22,672 bases of DNA, from NCBI GenBank assembly GCA_002315205.1, contig DCGH01000026.1, positions 1,451-24,122 of the forward strand, given 5' to 3'. The notes under the pieces were generated by a model that was not told the origin of the DNA, made no database searches, and was given only the letters and a program-made list of their open reading frames with translations. A program made the position numbers and the translations under genes. This DNA comes from Erysipelotrichaceae bacterium UBA1783 (GTDB lineage Bacteria > Bacillota_I > Bacilli_A > Erysipelotrichales > Erysipelotrichaceae). Positions 8,662-15,715 of the stretch are shown here, one piece after another (position 1 is the stretch's first letter; each line of letters begins with the position of its first letter).

Positions 8662-9522
8662 ATGCAAGGAAAAATTATTAGAATTGTATCCAATCAATAT
8701 ACAATCTGTACCCCTTATAACCAACGCTTTTCAGCAATAGCAATGGGTAAGATGCGCTTAGGTGTCAAGCCTGTAGTTGGTGATGAGGTTGAATATGAAC
8801 TGATTGATGAGAAGTATTGTATTCAAAAGGTATTAGAAAGAAAAAATGAATTAAGAAGACCAGCCATTGCCAATGTTGATCAGGCAATGATTGTTATGAG
8901 TGCTGTTGATCCTGATTTTTCTAGCACTTTAGTGGACCGTCTTGTCTTTCTAATCAGCTATAGTGAAATTGAACCAGTTATCGTTATTTCCAAGATGGAT
9001 TTAGCGAAAGAGGGGCATCCTGTATTTGATTACATAGAGGATTATAGAGCTAGTGGCTATCGTGTTGTATTAATCGGTAGAAACTATGACTATAGTGATT
9101 TAGAAAATGCTTTGGCAGGAAAGCTTACTGTTTTAGCTGGCCAATCAGGTGTTGGCAAAAGCAGCCTGATCAATAAGTTAAATCCAGCCTTTGAGTTACA
9201 CACCCAGGAAACATCAAAGGCCTTAGGAAGAGGAAAGCATACCACAAGACATACGGAATTATATGAGGTATGTGGTGGCTGGGTTGCTGATACCCCAGGC
9301 TTTTCATCATTGGATTTCTCAAGAATTGATGAAAGAGTATTGGCAGACCGCATCAAGGATTTCAAGGTAGAGGGATGCTGCAGATTTAATGACTGCAGAC
9401 ATATTAATGAACCAGACTGTGCTATTAAAAATGGTGTTGCTGAAGGCATAGTTTCTAAAATCAGATATCAGAACTTTGTGGAAATTGTTCCACAATGTAA
9501 CACCAGAAAGGAATGGGAATAA
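8662..9522 (+). CDS. rsgA: Ribosome small-subunit assembly GTPase RsgA (YloQ/CpgA)
   Basis: RsgA is a circularly permuted GTPase that checks late maturation of the 30S subunit. An N-terminal OB fold (about 1-65) is followed by the G4-type S-K-M-D motif, then the P-loop G-x4-G-K-S with Gly160 to Ser167, then the G3-type D-T-P-G. This is the permuted G4-G1-G3 order that defines the family. The C-terminal zinc site is complete (Cys240, Cys245, His247, Cys253). ATG 8662 has no recognisable ribosome-binding site; it lies 4 nt after the prkC stop codon, so translation probably depends on coupling to prkC. The stop codon overlaps the rpe start by one base. The 286-residue length is usual. Confidence 0.96.
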   Translation: MQGKIIRIVSNQYTICTPYNQRFSAIAMGKMRLGVKPVVGDEVEYELIDEKYCIQKVLERKNELRRPAIANVDQAMIVMSAVDPDFSSTLVDRLVFLISYSEIEPVIVISKMDLAKEGHPVFDYIEDYRASGYRVVLIGRNYDYSDLENALAGKLTVLAGQSGVGKSSLINKLNPAFELHTQETSKALGRGKHTTRHTELYEVCGGWVADTPGFSSLDFSRIDERVLADRIKDFKVEGCCRFNDCRHINEPDCAIKNGVAEGIVSKIRYQNFVEIVPQCNTRKEWE

Positions 9523-10184
9523 TGACAATTGTGTCTCCTTCATTTTTATCAGCAAATTTCTTAAACTTAAGTGCTGATATTGAAACATTTAATAAATCTA
9601 ATGCTGCTTGGCTTCATTACGATGTAATGGATGGAAACTTCGTTCCAAATATTTCCTTTGGTACGCCAATTTTAAAGCAGATTGTTACTAAAACAGATAA
9701 GTTTATAGATGTACATATTATGGTAACCAATCCAAGTGAGGTTATTGATTATTTCAAGGGTATCCGTGTAGATATGTTTACCTTCCATTATGAGGCTGTT
9801 TCTAGCGATGAAGAAGCTTTAGAGATTATTGATAAGATTCATAGCCTTGGTATTAAGGCAGGTATTTCTGTTAAGCCTGCAACTCCAATTGAGGATTTGT
9901 CAGCTGTTTTAGAAAAGGTGGATATGGTACTAATCATGTCTGTCAATCCTGGCTTTGGTGGTCAGAAATTTATGCCAGAAATGTTGGATAAGGCAGAGTG
10001 GCTTCATCAACAGAGACAAGAGAAGGGCTTAGATTTTATTATTCAGATTGATGGTGGCATCAATTACGAAACAGGTAAATTAGCAATTGCTCATCATGTA
10101 GATTGCCTGGTAGCAGGAAGCTATTGCTTCAACCATCCAAAAGGATTTGATTATAGCGTTGATAGTCTTTTAGGAGAAGAGTAA
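9522..10184 (+). CDS. rpe: Ribulose-phosphate 3-epimerase
   Basis: Rpe interconverts ribulose 5-phosphate and xylulose 5-phosphate in the pentose phosphate pathway. TIM-barrel hallmarks are visible: S-P-S-F-L-S-A near the N terminus, H-Y-D-V-M-D-G carrying metal ligands, D-V-H-I-M, the phosphate loop N-P-G-F-G-G, and Q-I-D-G-G-I. ATG 9522 was chosen: AAGGAA lies 9 nt upstream and it forms a stop/start overlap with rsgA. An in-frame ATG at 9513 has no usable RBS spacing. The length of 220 residues is normal. The gene sits beside rsgA as in Bacillus, but the thiN gene that follows rpe in Bacillus is replaced by a lipoprotein gene whose ATG overlaps the rpe stop codon. Confidence 0.96.
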   Translation: MTIVSPSFLSANFLNLSADIETFNKSNAAWLHYDVMDGNFVPNISFGTPILKQIVTKTDKFIDVHIMVTNPSEVIDYFKGIRVDMFTFHYEAVSSDEEALEIIDKIHSLGIKAGISVKPATPIEDLSAVLEKVDMVLIMSVNPGFGGQKFMPEMLDKAEWLHQQRQEKGLDFIIQIDGGINYETGKLAIAHHVDCLVAGSYCFNHPKGFDYSVDSLLGEE

Positions 10185-10846
10185 TGAAAAAGCTAATGGT
10201 CTGCTTATTGTCACTATTGATGCTGTTTGGCTGCACATCTAACAAAGAGCTAACAGATGGAGAACGCTTTAAGCAGGAATACGAAGCCTATAATGGTCAA
10301 AAAGATGACCATGGCAATCAATATACAAGTATTGAAATTAACGCTGACAGCACTATAAAATACGCTACAGAGGATAATATTGAGGAACTGCTCTTAAGAG
10401 GAACTCATGTTGTCTATTTAGGATGGCCAACCTGTGGGTGGTGTCGAAGAGCAATTCCAGTATTAATTGATACAGTGAATGAGTATTCTGGTGTGAACCT
10501 TTATGTTTATAACATTAAGGAAGCAAGAGATGAATATGAAAAGGGCACAGATTCGTCTTCTGCAAAGCTGTATAAAACAATTGCAGAGGCGATTGATTTG
10601 TGCGATTTGAAATTAGATGATATTTTCCAACGTTATGAAGATGGCACATTAAAGCTGGTATCTAGTGCGGTTTATTTTGTTAAGGACGGTTCTATTGTAG
10701 CAATTCATAAAAGAACTGTGGATTCGCATTTAGATTCCTATGAACCATTAACTACTGCTCAGCAAAACGAGCTTGCTGATATCTATAGAGGATATCTGGA
10801 TGAAATTGTTAAGAGTGAGCCAGTGGGCTGTGGTGATTGTGATTAA
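10184..10846 (+). CDS. Thioredoxin-like lipoprotein with active-site CGWC and C-terminal CGDC
   Basis: The N terminus is a lipoprotein signal: two lysines, a hydrophobic stretch, and lipobox L-F-G-C with Cys17. The mature protein would be tethered outside the membrane. A thioredoxin-like core follows, with W-P-T-C-G-W-C (Cys84 and Cys87) placed after a predicted beta strand (V-V-Y-L-G), as in thioredoxins. The last five residues contain a second C-x-x-C (Cys216, Cys219). The role is probably disulfide exchange in extracytoplasmic proteins; the substrate is unknown. The ATG overlaps the rpe stop and has AGGAGA upstream, so it is the last gene of the rlmN-prkC-rpe run. Bacteriocin-accessory thioredoxins have a similar core, but no bacteriocin gene is visible here. 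Confidence 0.8.
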   Translation: MKKLMVCLLSLLMLFGCTSNKELTDGERFKQEYEAYNGQKDDHGNQYTSIEINADSTIKYATEDNIEELLLRGTHVVYLGWPTCGWCRRAIPVLIDTVNEYSGVNLYVYNIKEARDEYEKGTDSSSAKLYKTIAEAIDLCDLKLDDIFQRYEDGTLKLVSSAVYFVKDGSIVAIHKRTVDSHLDSYEPLTTAQQNELADIYRGYLDEIVKSEPVGCGDCD

Positions 10847-10850
10847 AAGA

Positions 10851-10878
10851 AAAAGACAAGCCTGTAGCTTGTCTTTTT
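10851..10878. terminator. Bidirectional terminator between convergent genes
   Basis: An 11-bp perfect stem AAAAGACAAGC / GCTTGTCTTTT with a five-base loop has a T run on the + strand and an A-rich left flank that gives a U tract on the other strand. It ends both the long rightward run and the leftward 90-residue gene. Confidence 0.85.
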
Positions 10879-11149
10879 AGTTTGTTCCTCTACTTTTCCA
10901 GGCGTAGTATTCTTCATCCTTTTCAACATTGACACCCTCATCCTTCGGTATATAAAGATAGAAGGTTTCCTTTCTGAAAAGCTCTTTGAATTCCTCTAAA
11001 CTGATTTTGTAGTGGCTATTAGGGTTTTTAATAGCAACAATATCGTTTCTCTGATAATAATAGGTGATCACTCCTCTATTGACAGAGTAAATGATTTCCT
11101 GGTCCTTCAGATATTGAAGAACCTCCATAAATGATACAATTGGTTCCAT
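10877..11149 (-). CDS. Hypothetical 90-residue protein downstream of rpmB
   Basis: I do not recognise this protein. It is a small, charged, soluble sequence with an N-terminal helix-like part, a central Tyr-rich stretch (Y-Y-Y-Q) and an acidic C-terminal part. It has no signal peptide or membrane segment. The pattern loosely resembles a LytTR-like or small beta-domain DNA-binding protein, but that is not strong enough to name. The ribosome-binding site before ATG 11149 is weak; Met8 is an alternative start. The gene ends exactly at the shared terminator and is read in the same direction as rpmB. It starts only about 12 nt after the T tract of the rpmB terminator, so it probably depends on read-through. 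Its reality rests on the open frame filling the gap and the good 3' boundary. Confidence 0.55.
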   Translation of the reverse strand: MEPIVSFMEVLQYLKDQEIIYSVNRGVITYYYQRNDIVAIKNPNSHYKISLEEFKELFRKETFYLYIPKDEGVNVEKDEEYYAWKSRGTN

Positions 11150-11160
11150 ACTTTTAAATC

Positions 11161-11187
11161 AAAATAAAAAGTTAGTTTCCTAACTTT
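11161..11187 (-). terminator. Intrinsic terminator (or attenuator) after rpmB
   Basis: On the minus strand the stem AAAGTTAG / CTAACTTT closes a GAAA tetraloop and is followed by a T-rich run. It lies 4 nt after the rpmB stop codon. Confidence 0.8.
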
Positions 11188-11190
11188 GTA

Positions 11191-11382
11191 TTATTTACCC
11201 TGCTGAGCCTTTAAAGTTCTTAAAGCGCGTGCTGACATCTTGACGGTCTGCGGTTTACCATCAATCATAACTTTTACTTTCTGTAAATTTACATTCCATC
11301 TGCGACGTGTTGCTCTTAAAGAATCTGAACGCTTGTTACCTGATAAAGGTCCTTTGCCTGTAACGGCACATACTCTAGACAT
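11191..11382 (-). CDS. rpmB: 50S ribosomal protein L28
   Basis: This 63-residue basic protein is a component of the large ribosomal subunit. The N terminus has the L28 signature, with C-x-V-T-G-K-G-P followed by G-N-x-x-S and R-R-R-W-N-V-N-L. The single Cys5 indicates the form without a zinc ribbon. The start is fixed by a strong AAAGGAGG ribosome-binding site 7 nt upstream. In Bacillus rpmB lies near the end of the same prkC/rsgA/rpe neighbourhood in opposite orientation, as it does here. It has its own promoter and terminator. Confidence 0.97.
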   Translation of the reverse strand: MSRVCAVTGKGPLSGNKRSDSLRATRRRWNVNLQKVKVMIDGKPQTVKMSARALRTLKAQQGK

Positions 11383-11412
11383 TCCGTGACCTCCTTTTTC
11401 ATACGCTTGAAT

Positions 11413-11441
11413 ATAATACCATTTAAATATGAAAAATGCAA
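11413..11441 (-). promoter_or_regulatory. rpmB promoter
   Basis: On the minus strand TTGCAT and TATTAT are separated by 17 bp, and the -10 is preceded by TGG, giving an extended -10 as well. This is one of the two best promoters in the window. Confidence 0.75.
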
Positions 11442-11502
11442 GACTTCTTTTTCTTAATTTTAATATTTATAAAATTATGATAAACTATTAGTGGTGATAA
11501 AA

Positions 11503-12495
11503 ATGGCAAGTGTAAAATATCTTATTGAAAGAATTAGAAAAATGAATTACAAGCAGATGCTTGATAAAATTGAAGGAATCCATAAAAAGACAGGCAAGGG
11601 AAGAATTGCCATATTTTTAGATATGAAAGATTGTGCAGTGAAGTATGGCGCAGGTTACTCTGATTATGATTTATACGAAATGTATAATCTGACTGATGCT
11701 GAAAGAGACACCTATATTACCAGAGGCAGAAACAATGATCTTGTTTTAAGATATAACAACAAGGAGTATTTCCATTGTATTGAGATTAAAAAGGAATTTA
11801 ATACTCTTTTCAATAAATTTTTAAAGAGAGATTGGATCGATGTTGATACTAGCAGTAAGGAAGATGTAATGGCATTTATTGAAAAGCATGAAAGGTTTAT
11901 GTTTAAGCCAAATGATGGGCAATGTGGCCATGGCATTGAAAAAATGAACCGAAATGATTTTTCTGACAATGAGGATCTATATAGCTATCTGTATGGGAAA
12001 AATTGTGAACTGGAGGAGCTAGTAATTCAAAATGAAGAGGTAGCGAAAATTTATCCAGGGTCAATTAATACAGCTAGAGTGGTAACCATTCTTAAGGATG
12101 GCGTTGCTCATGTAGTGATTGCTTATGTTCGAATTGGTAATGGTTCCTTTGTTGATAATTTTAATTCAGGTGGAATGACAGCACCTATTGATGTTGAAAC
12201 AGGAATTGTAAAGGATAGAGCAATTGATAAGAAAAAGAACCTGTATGAGGTTCATCCTATGACAGGCTATATTATTAAAGGATTCCAATTCCCTCAATGG
12301 GAAGAAGCAATGGCAATGGTAAAGGAAGCAGCAACAGTTGTACCACAGATGGGATATGTTGGCTGGGATGTTGCCTTCTCTGATCATGGCCCATTATTAA
12401 TCGAAGGAAATGAATATCCAGGTCATGATATATACCAGTTACCAGAGCATACACATGATAAGAAAGGTGTTTGGCCTTTATTCAATAATATCTAA
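11503..12495 (+). CDS. Sugar-transfer-associated-type ATP-grasp protein
   Basis: The C-terminal two thirds look like the ATP-grasp fold of the sugar-transfer-associated family: F-x-F-K-P-N-D-G-Q-C-G-H-G as the ATP-binding strand and loop, E-L-V-I-Q as the hinge, a central N-x-x-R-V-V, and the metal-binding end L-L-I-E-G-N-E-Y-P-G-H-D. Members of this family sit near polysaccharide or cell-envelope genes and are thought to ligate an acyl or amino-acid group, but the substrate here is unknown. ATG 11503 was chosen because GGTGAT (11493-11498) fits the 16S 3' end. A GTG at 11491 would add four residues. It is divergent from rpmB and lies ahead of ftsA/ftsZ in the same direction, with a separate promoter for ftsA. 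The promoter of this gene is unclear; an AT-rich stretch with TGATAAACT (11478-11486) is a weak candidate. Confidence 0.75.
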   Translation: MASVKYLIERIRKMNYKQMLDKIEGIHKKTGKGRIAIFLDMKDCAVKYGAGYSDYDLYEMYNLTDAERDTYITRGRNNDLVLRYNNKEYFHCIEIKKEFNTLFNKFLKRDWIDVDTSSKEDVMAFIEKHERFMFKPNDGQCGHGIEKMNRNDFSDNEDLYSYLYGKNCELEELVIQNEEVAKIYPGSINTARVVTILKDGVAHVVIAYVRIGNGSFVDNFNSGGMTAPIDVETGIVKDRAIDKKKNLYEVHPMTGYIIKGFQFPQWEEAMAMVKEAATVVPQMGYVGWDVAFSDHGPLLIEGNEYPGHDIYQLPEHTHDKKGVWPLFNNI

Positions 12496-12523
12496 AATTT
12501 TTATAACAAAAATACCTATTGTA

Positions 12524-12551
12524 TGTTAAAATAAATATATATATTTAGGAG
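12524..12551 (+). promoter_or_regulatory. Candidate ftsA promoter, palindrome and RBS
   Basis: TGTTAAAAT (12524-12532) reads as an extended -10. It abuts the perfect 16-bp AT-only palindrome TAAATATATATATTTA (12532-12547). AGGAG (12547-12551) precedes the GTG start by 9 nt. No clear terminator for the preceding ATP-grasp gene was seen in this gap. Confidence 0.45.
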
Positions 12552-12560
12552 TGTTTTATT

Positions 12561-13826
12561 GTGGAAAAAAACCAGATTTTAGCGGCATTACAAATTGAAA
12601 ATGACGAGGTTCGTCTAGTTGTAGGCGAGTTTTATAATGACGTTTTATATATCATTGCCAAGGAATCTGTTGCATGCAAGGGCGTTAGTGGTGTAAGAAT
12701 CGTTGACGAGGCAAAGGTTATTGAAGCAATCAAGGAAGCAAATGACCATATTACCTCTAAACTAAGAACACCAATTGAGTCTGTGCTGCTATGTATTCCA
12801 GGCTATCGATTCAAAAAGGAAAAGAGATTATTTGATCGATTATTAGAAAACAAGATCGTTGGTGTAAACGATATTAAGGCAATCCAAAAGGATGCTTATA
12901 GAGTAAATGTTGGTTCTGATTATCAGATTATTAATATTTCATGTGCTAATTACAAAACAAATGGTATCACTTATCCAAAGATGCCTTTAAATGAAAAGAG
13001 TGAAATGCTATCAGCAGAGGTAGATTTAATCTGCGGTGATAAGCTAACAGCTTATGATTATGTATCTGTAGTTGAAAAAGCAGGACTAAGCGTTGTTGAT
13101 ATTTATCAGGATGGTTATGCAAGTAGTGCTGAAGCAGCATTATTTGAACAATCATTTAACAAGTATGTTGTAAATATTCATCTAGAGGGTTCACATATGG
13201 TATTGTCATTAATCTATAATGGCAGACTAATTGCTGGATTAAGTGATAATGTTGGTTATGATCAGCTAGTGAAACCAATCATGAAGAAAATGTCTCTATC
13301 ATTTAGAGATGCTTCAAGATTAGTGTTCAGATATGGTATTGTTGGTCAGCAGGATGGTGAAGACAGAATTATTAATAAATGGAAGGATGCTGATGGTGTT
13401 GAACAGTCAGTTACCTATGATGACATCCAGAAATGTATTTACCAGCCAAGTATGGAGCTGATTGAAAATCTATATTCTTATTGCTTGAATATTATCAAGC
13501 AGGAAAATGTTGCAATCCTTATTACTGGTAAGGGTGCTTCATTACAGAATCTGGAAGAAAAGCTTACTGGAAAGTTTGAGAAGCCTGTAAAGTGCTATTG
13601 TCCAGACACTTTAGGCGTAAGAGAAAGCAAGTGGACAGCATTAGTTGGTATGTTCTATGTTTACAAGGATGCGAATGTATTAAGCAACAAGATTGTAAAT
13701 AGTGTCGATATGGCAGCTTTCAAAGCTAATTTAGTCAAGAAAAAGACAGAAGAGGTAGAGGAAGATAGAAACATCACTAGTAAATTAAGAAACATTACAG
13801 ACAGATTATTTGTCGAGAAAGAATAA
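12561..13826 (+). CDS. ftsA: FtsA-like cell division protein with degenerate nucleotide-binding motifs
   Basis: FtsA is an actin-like protein that ties FtsZ filaments to the membrane. The length (421 residues), the overall layout including a probable SHS2-type insertion near 80-170, and the position 17 nt before ftsZ all support FtsA. The nucleotide-binding residues are unusual. The phosphate-1 segment reads L-Q-I-E-N-D-E-V (10-17) where FtsA usually has (D/E)-I-G-T. The phosphate-2 segment reads V-V-N-I-H-L-E-G (203-210) where V-V-D-I-G-G-G-T is usual. The adenosine motif reads T-G-K-G-A (322-326) where T-G-G-(G/A)-A is usual. The C terminus (S-K-L-R-N-I-T-D-R-L-F) could be an amphipathic membrane-targeting helix, but it is weak. 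Start codon is GTG with AGGAG upstream. Probably co-transcribed with ftsZ. Confidence 0.85.
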   Translation: MEKNQILAALQIENDEVRLVVGEFYNDVLYIIAKESVACKGVSGVRIVDEAKVIEAIKEANDHITSKLRTPIESVLLCIPGYRFKKEKRLFDRLLENKIVGVNDIKAIQKDAYRVNVGSDYQIINISCANYKTNGITYPKMPLNEKSEMLSAEVDLICGDKLTAYDYVSVVEKAGLSVVDIYQDGYASSAEAALFEQSFNKYVVNIHLEGSHMVLSLIYNGRLIAGLSDNVGYDQLVKPIMKKMSLSFRDASRLVFRYGIVGQQDGEDRIINKWKDADGVEQSVTYDDIQKCIYQPSMELIENLYSYCLNIIKQENVAILITGKGASLQNLEEKLTGKFEKPVKCYCPDTLGVRESKWTALVGMFYVYKDANVLSNKIVNSVDMAAFKANLVKKKTEEVEEDRNITSKLRNITDRLFVEKE

Positions 13827-13843
13827 ATGAGGTGTAAAAAAGT

Positions 13844-14929
13844 ATGAGTGATTTTATCCCAGTAACAAGAATTAAAGTGTTTGGTGTTGGTGGCGGTGGC
13901 TGCAATGCCGTTAATAGAATGGCAGAAGCTAATCTTGCAGGTGTTGAATTCTATGTTGTAAATACAGACCAGCAGGTGTTATCTTCTTCAAGAGTTGAAA
14001 ATAAGATCCTTATCGGCTTTAATACAACTCATGGATTAGGTGCAGGCGGAAACCCAGATGTAGGTAAGGCAGCTGCATTAGAATCAGTTGATGAAATCAG
14101 AGAAGCAGTACAGGGTGCTGATATGATTTTCGTTACTACTGGTTTAGGTGGTGGTACTGGTACAGGTGCTGCTCCAGTGGTTGCACAGTGTGCTAAGGAA
14201 ACTGGTGCATTAACAATTGGTGTATGTACAAAGCCATTCCCATTTGAAGGAAAGAGAAGAATGATGCAGGCAATCAATGGCTTAGATGAATTAAGAAAGC
14301 AGGTTGATTCTCTAATTATCATTCCTAACGAAAAGGTTAATAGTATCTTAGGCTCAATCCCAATCAAGCAGGCATTCACAGAAGCTGATAATGTATTAAG
14401 ACAGGCTGTTCAGACAATTACAGACCTAGTTTCATACGATGCATTAATCAACCTGGATTTCGCTGATATCAAGTCAGTTATGGAAGGTCAGGGTGCAGCA
14501 TTAATTGGTGTTGGTCAGGTAAGCTCTGATGAAATCAGCAATAAGGATGAAATGGCAGAGGAAGCAGCAAGAAGAGCTGTAAGCTGTCCATTATTAGAAG
14601 CAAGCATTTCTGGTGCAAGATATGCGATCATCAACGTAAGTGGTGGCGATTCATTAACTATCGACAATGCAGAAGCGGCTGTTGAATACATCAAGAGCGT
14701 TTCTGGTGGTGATATCGATGTTATCTTTGGTCTTGCATATAACAGTGCATTAAAGGATTCAATCATCGTTACAATTATCGCTACAGGCTTTGACCAGGTT
14801 ACTACTACAGCAATCGAATCAAAGACATTTGAAATTCAGGCTCCAAAGCAGACTGTTAAGCCAGTTCAGAACACTTCAAATACAGGCGAAATTGAACTAC
14901 CTGATTTCTTCAATCGTCGTAATGACTAA
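13844..14929 (+). CDS. ftsZ: Cell division GTPase FtsZ
   Basis: This tubulin homologue forms the Z ring. The N-terminal G-V-G-G-G-G-C-N-A-V-N-R-M loop has Cys where Asn or Gly is common. The tubulin signature G-G-G-T-G-T-G is at 102-108. The T7 catalytic loop is intact, with Asn203, Asp205 and Asp208 in N-L-D-F-A-D. The linker after the GTPase core is very short (about 25 residues). It leads to a C-terminal peptide I-E-L-P-D-F-F-N-R-R, which matches the conserved tail that binds FtsA and other partners. ATG 13844 has GAGGTG 9 nt upstream. At 361 residues it is on the short side because of the linker and a trimmed N terminus. Nothing suggests loss of GTPase activity. Confidence 0.98.
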   Translation: MSDFIPVTRIKVFGVGGGGCNAVNRMAEANLAGVEFYVVNTDQQVLSSSRVENKILIGFNTTHGLGAGGNPDVGKAAALESVDEIREAVQGADMIFVTTGLGGGTGTGAAPVVAQCAKETGALTIGVCTKPFPFEGKRRMMQAINGLDELRKQVDSLIIIPNEKVNSILGSIPIKQAFTEADNVLRQAVQTITDLVSYDALINLDFADIKSVMEGQGAALIGVGQVSSDEISNKDEMAEEAARRAVSCPLLEASISGARYAIINVSGGDSLTIDNAEAAVEYIKSVSGGDIDVIFGLAYNSALKDSIIVTIIATGFDQVTTTAIESKTFEIQAPKQTVKPVQNTSNTGEIELPDFFNRRND

Positions 14930-14954
14930 TTGTTAGAACTTTAAACTAATAATC

Positions 14955-14980
14955 AAAATAGCCCTTATTGGGCTATTTTC
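14955..14980 (+). terminator. Terminator after ftsZ
   Basis: A 10-bp perfect stem AAAATAGCCC / GGGCTATTTT with a five-base loop. The T run is short and inside the stem, so termination may be partial. The ribosome-binding site of the next gene starts 6 nt later. Confidence 0.65.
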
Positions 14981-14996
14981 ATTGAAAGGAGCTATT

Positions 14997-15710
14997 ATGA
15001 AAAAATATCAAAAGAGCTTTGATTATTCTTATTCATTAGGAACTGAATTAACGCTAGAGCTATTAAAGCAGCATCCTGATCGAGTAATTAATGTATATGT
15101 TCATTCTAAGCAGAAGGACAACGAGATTTATCGCAGAATTGTTGAGCTGTGCCAAAGAAACAGAATTGAAATTATCAGAAGTGATAAAATCTTTAATGTG
15201 GTTTCTGATAAGGAAAACTGTTATATCATTGGTGCATTTAGAAAGTATGAAACAGCATTAGACCCTCAGGCAAATCATGTTGTTTTAGTCAATCCAAGCA
15301 ATACAGGCAATCTTGGTACAATTATCAGAACCTCTATTGGCTTTGGTATTAATAATATTGCTATTATTGCCCCAGGAGTGGATATCTATGATCCAAAGAC
15401 AATCAGAGCTTCGATGGGTGCCTTCTTTGAATTGAATTTCCAGTATTTCAATTCATTTGAGGATTATTTGGCATTTGCAGATAAGCGAAATATCTATCCT
15501 TTTATGCTTGATGGAGCAAAACAGTTGGATAAAATTGAAATTCCTGATAGATTTACATTAGTGTTTGGTAATGAGGCAACTGGTTTGCCAAGTGAATACC
15601 AGTACTATGGTCAATCTGTATTAATTAAGCATTTAAATACCATTGATTCTTTGAATTTATGCAATGCTGTTAGTATTGGATTATACCAGTTTACAGTTGG
15701 AAAGGTATAG
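14997..15710 (+). CDS. SpoU/TrmH-family RNA 2'-O-ribose methyltransferase
   Basis: SPOUT-fold methyltransferase acting on rRNA or tRNA ribose 2'-O. The three SpoU motifs are present: N-P-S-N-T-G-N-L-G-T-I-I-R-T (motif 1), V-F-G-N-E-A-T-G-L-P (motif 2) and S-L-N-L-C-N-A-V-S-I-G-L-Y (motif 3, part of the knot that binds SAM). The N-terminal part (1-90) resembles a substrate-binding domain. The exact RNA target cannot be read from sequence, so no symbol is given. ATG 14997 was chosen because AAAGGAG (14985-14991) precedes it; a TTG at 14982 would add five residues and overlaps that site. The gene heads a short rightward group with the ABC exporter 5 nt downstream. Confidence 0.88.
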   Translation: MKKYQKSFDYSYSLGTELTLELLKQHPDRVINVYVHSKQKDNEIYRRIVELCQRNRIEIIRSDKIFNVVSDKENCYIIGAFRKYETALDPQANHVVLVNPSNTGNLGTIIRTSIGFGINNIAIIAPGVDIYDPKTIRASMGAFFELNFQYFNSFEDYLAFADKRNIYPFMLDGAKQLDKIEIPDRFTLVFGNEATGLPSEYQYYGQSVLIKHLNTIDSLNLCNAVSIGLYQFTVGKV

Positions 15711-15715
15711 TTGTT

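Noticed and set aside
10184..10846. Bacteriocin-accessory role for the thioredoxin-like lipoprotein
   Set aside because: No bacteriocin precursor, immunity or maturation gene is adjacent; the gene is embedded in a housekeeping operon.
14029..14379. Minus-strand open frame of 116 codons inside ftsZ
   Set aside because: It is antisense to the conserved FtsZ core, has low-complexity composition and no ribosome-binding site. Similar antisense frames inside rsgA, prkC, priA and rlmN were rejected for the same reason.
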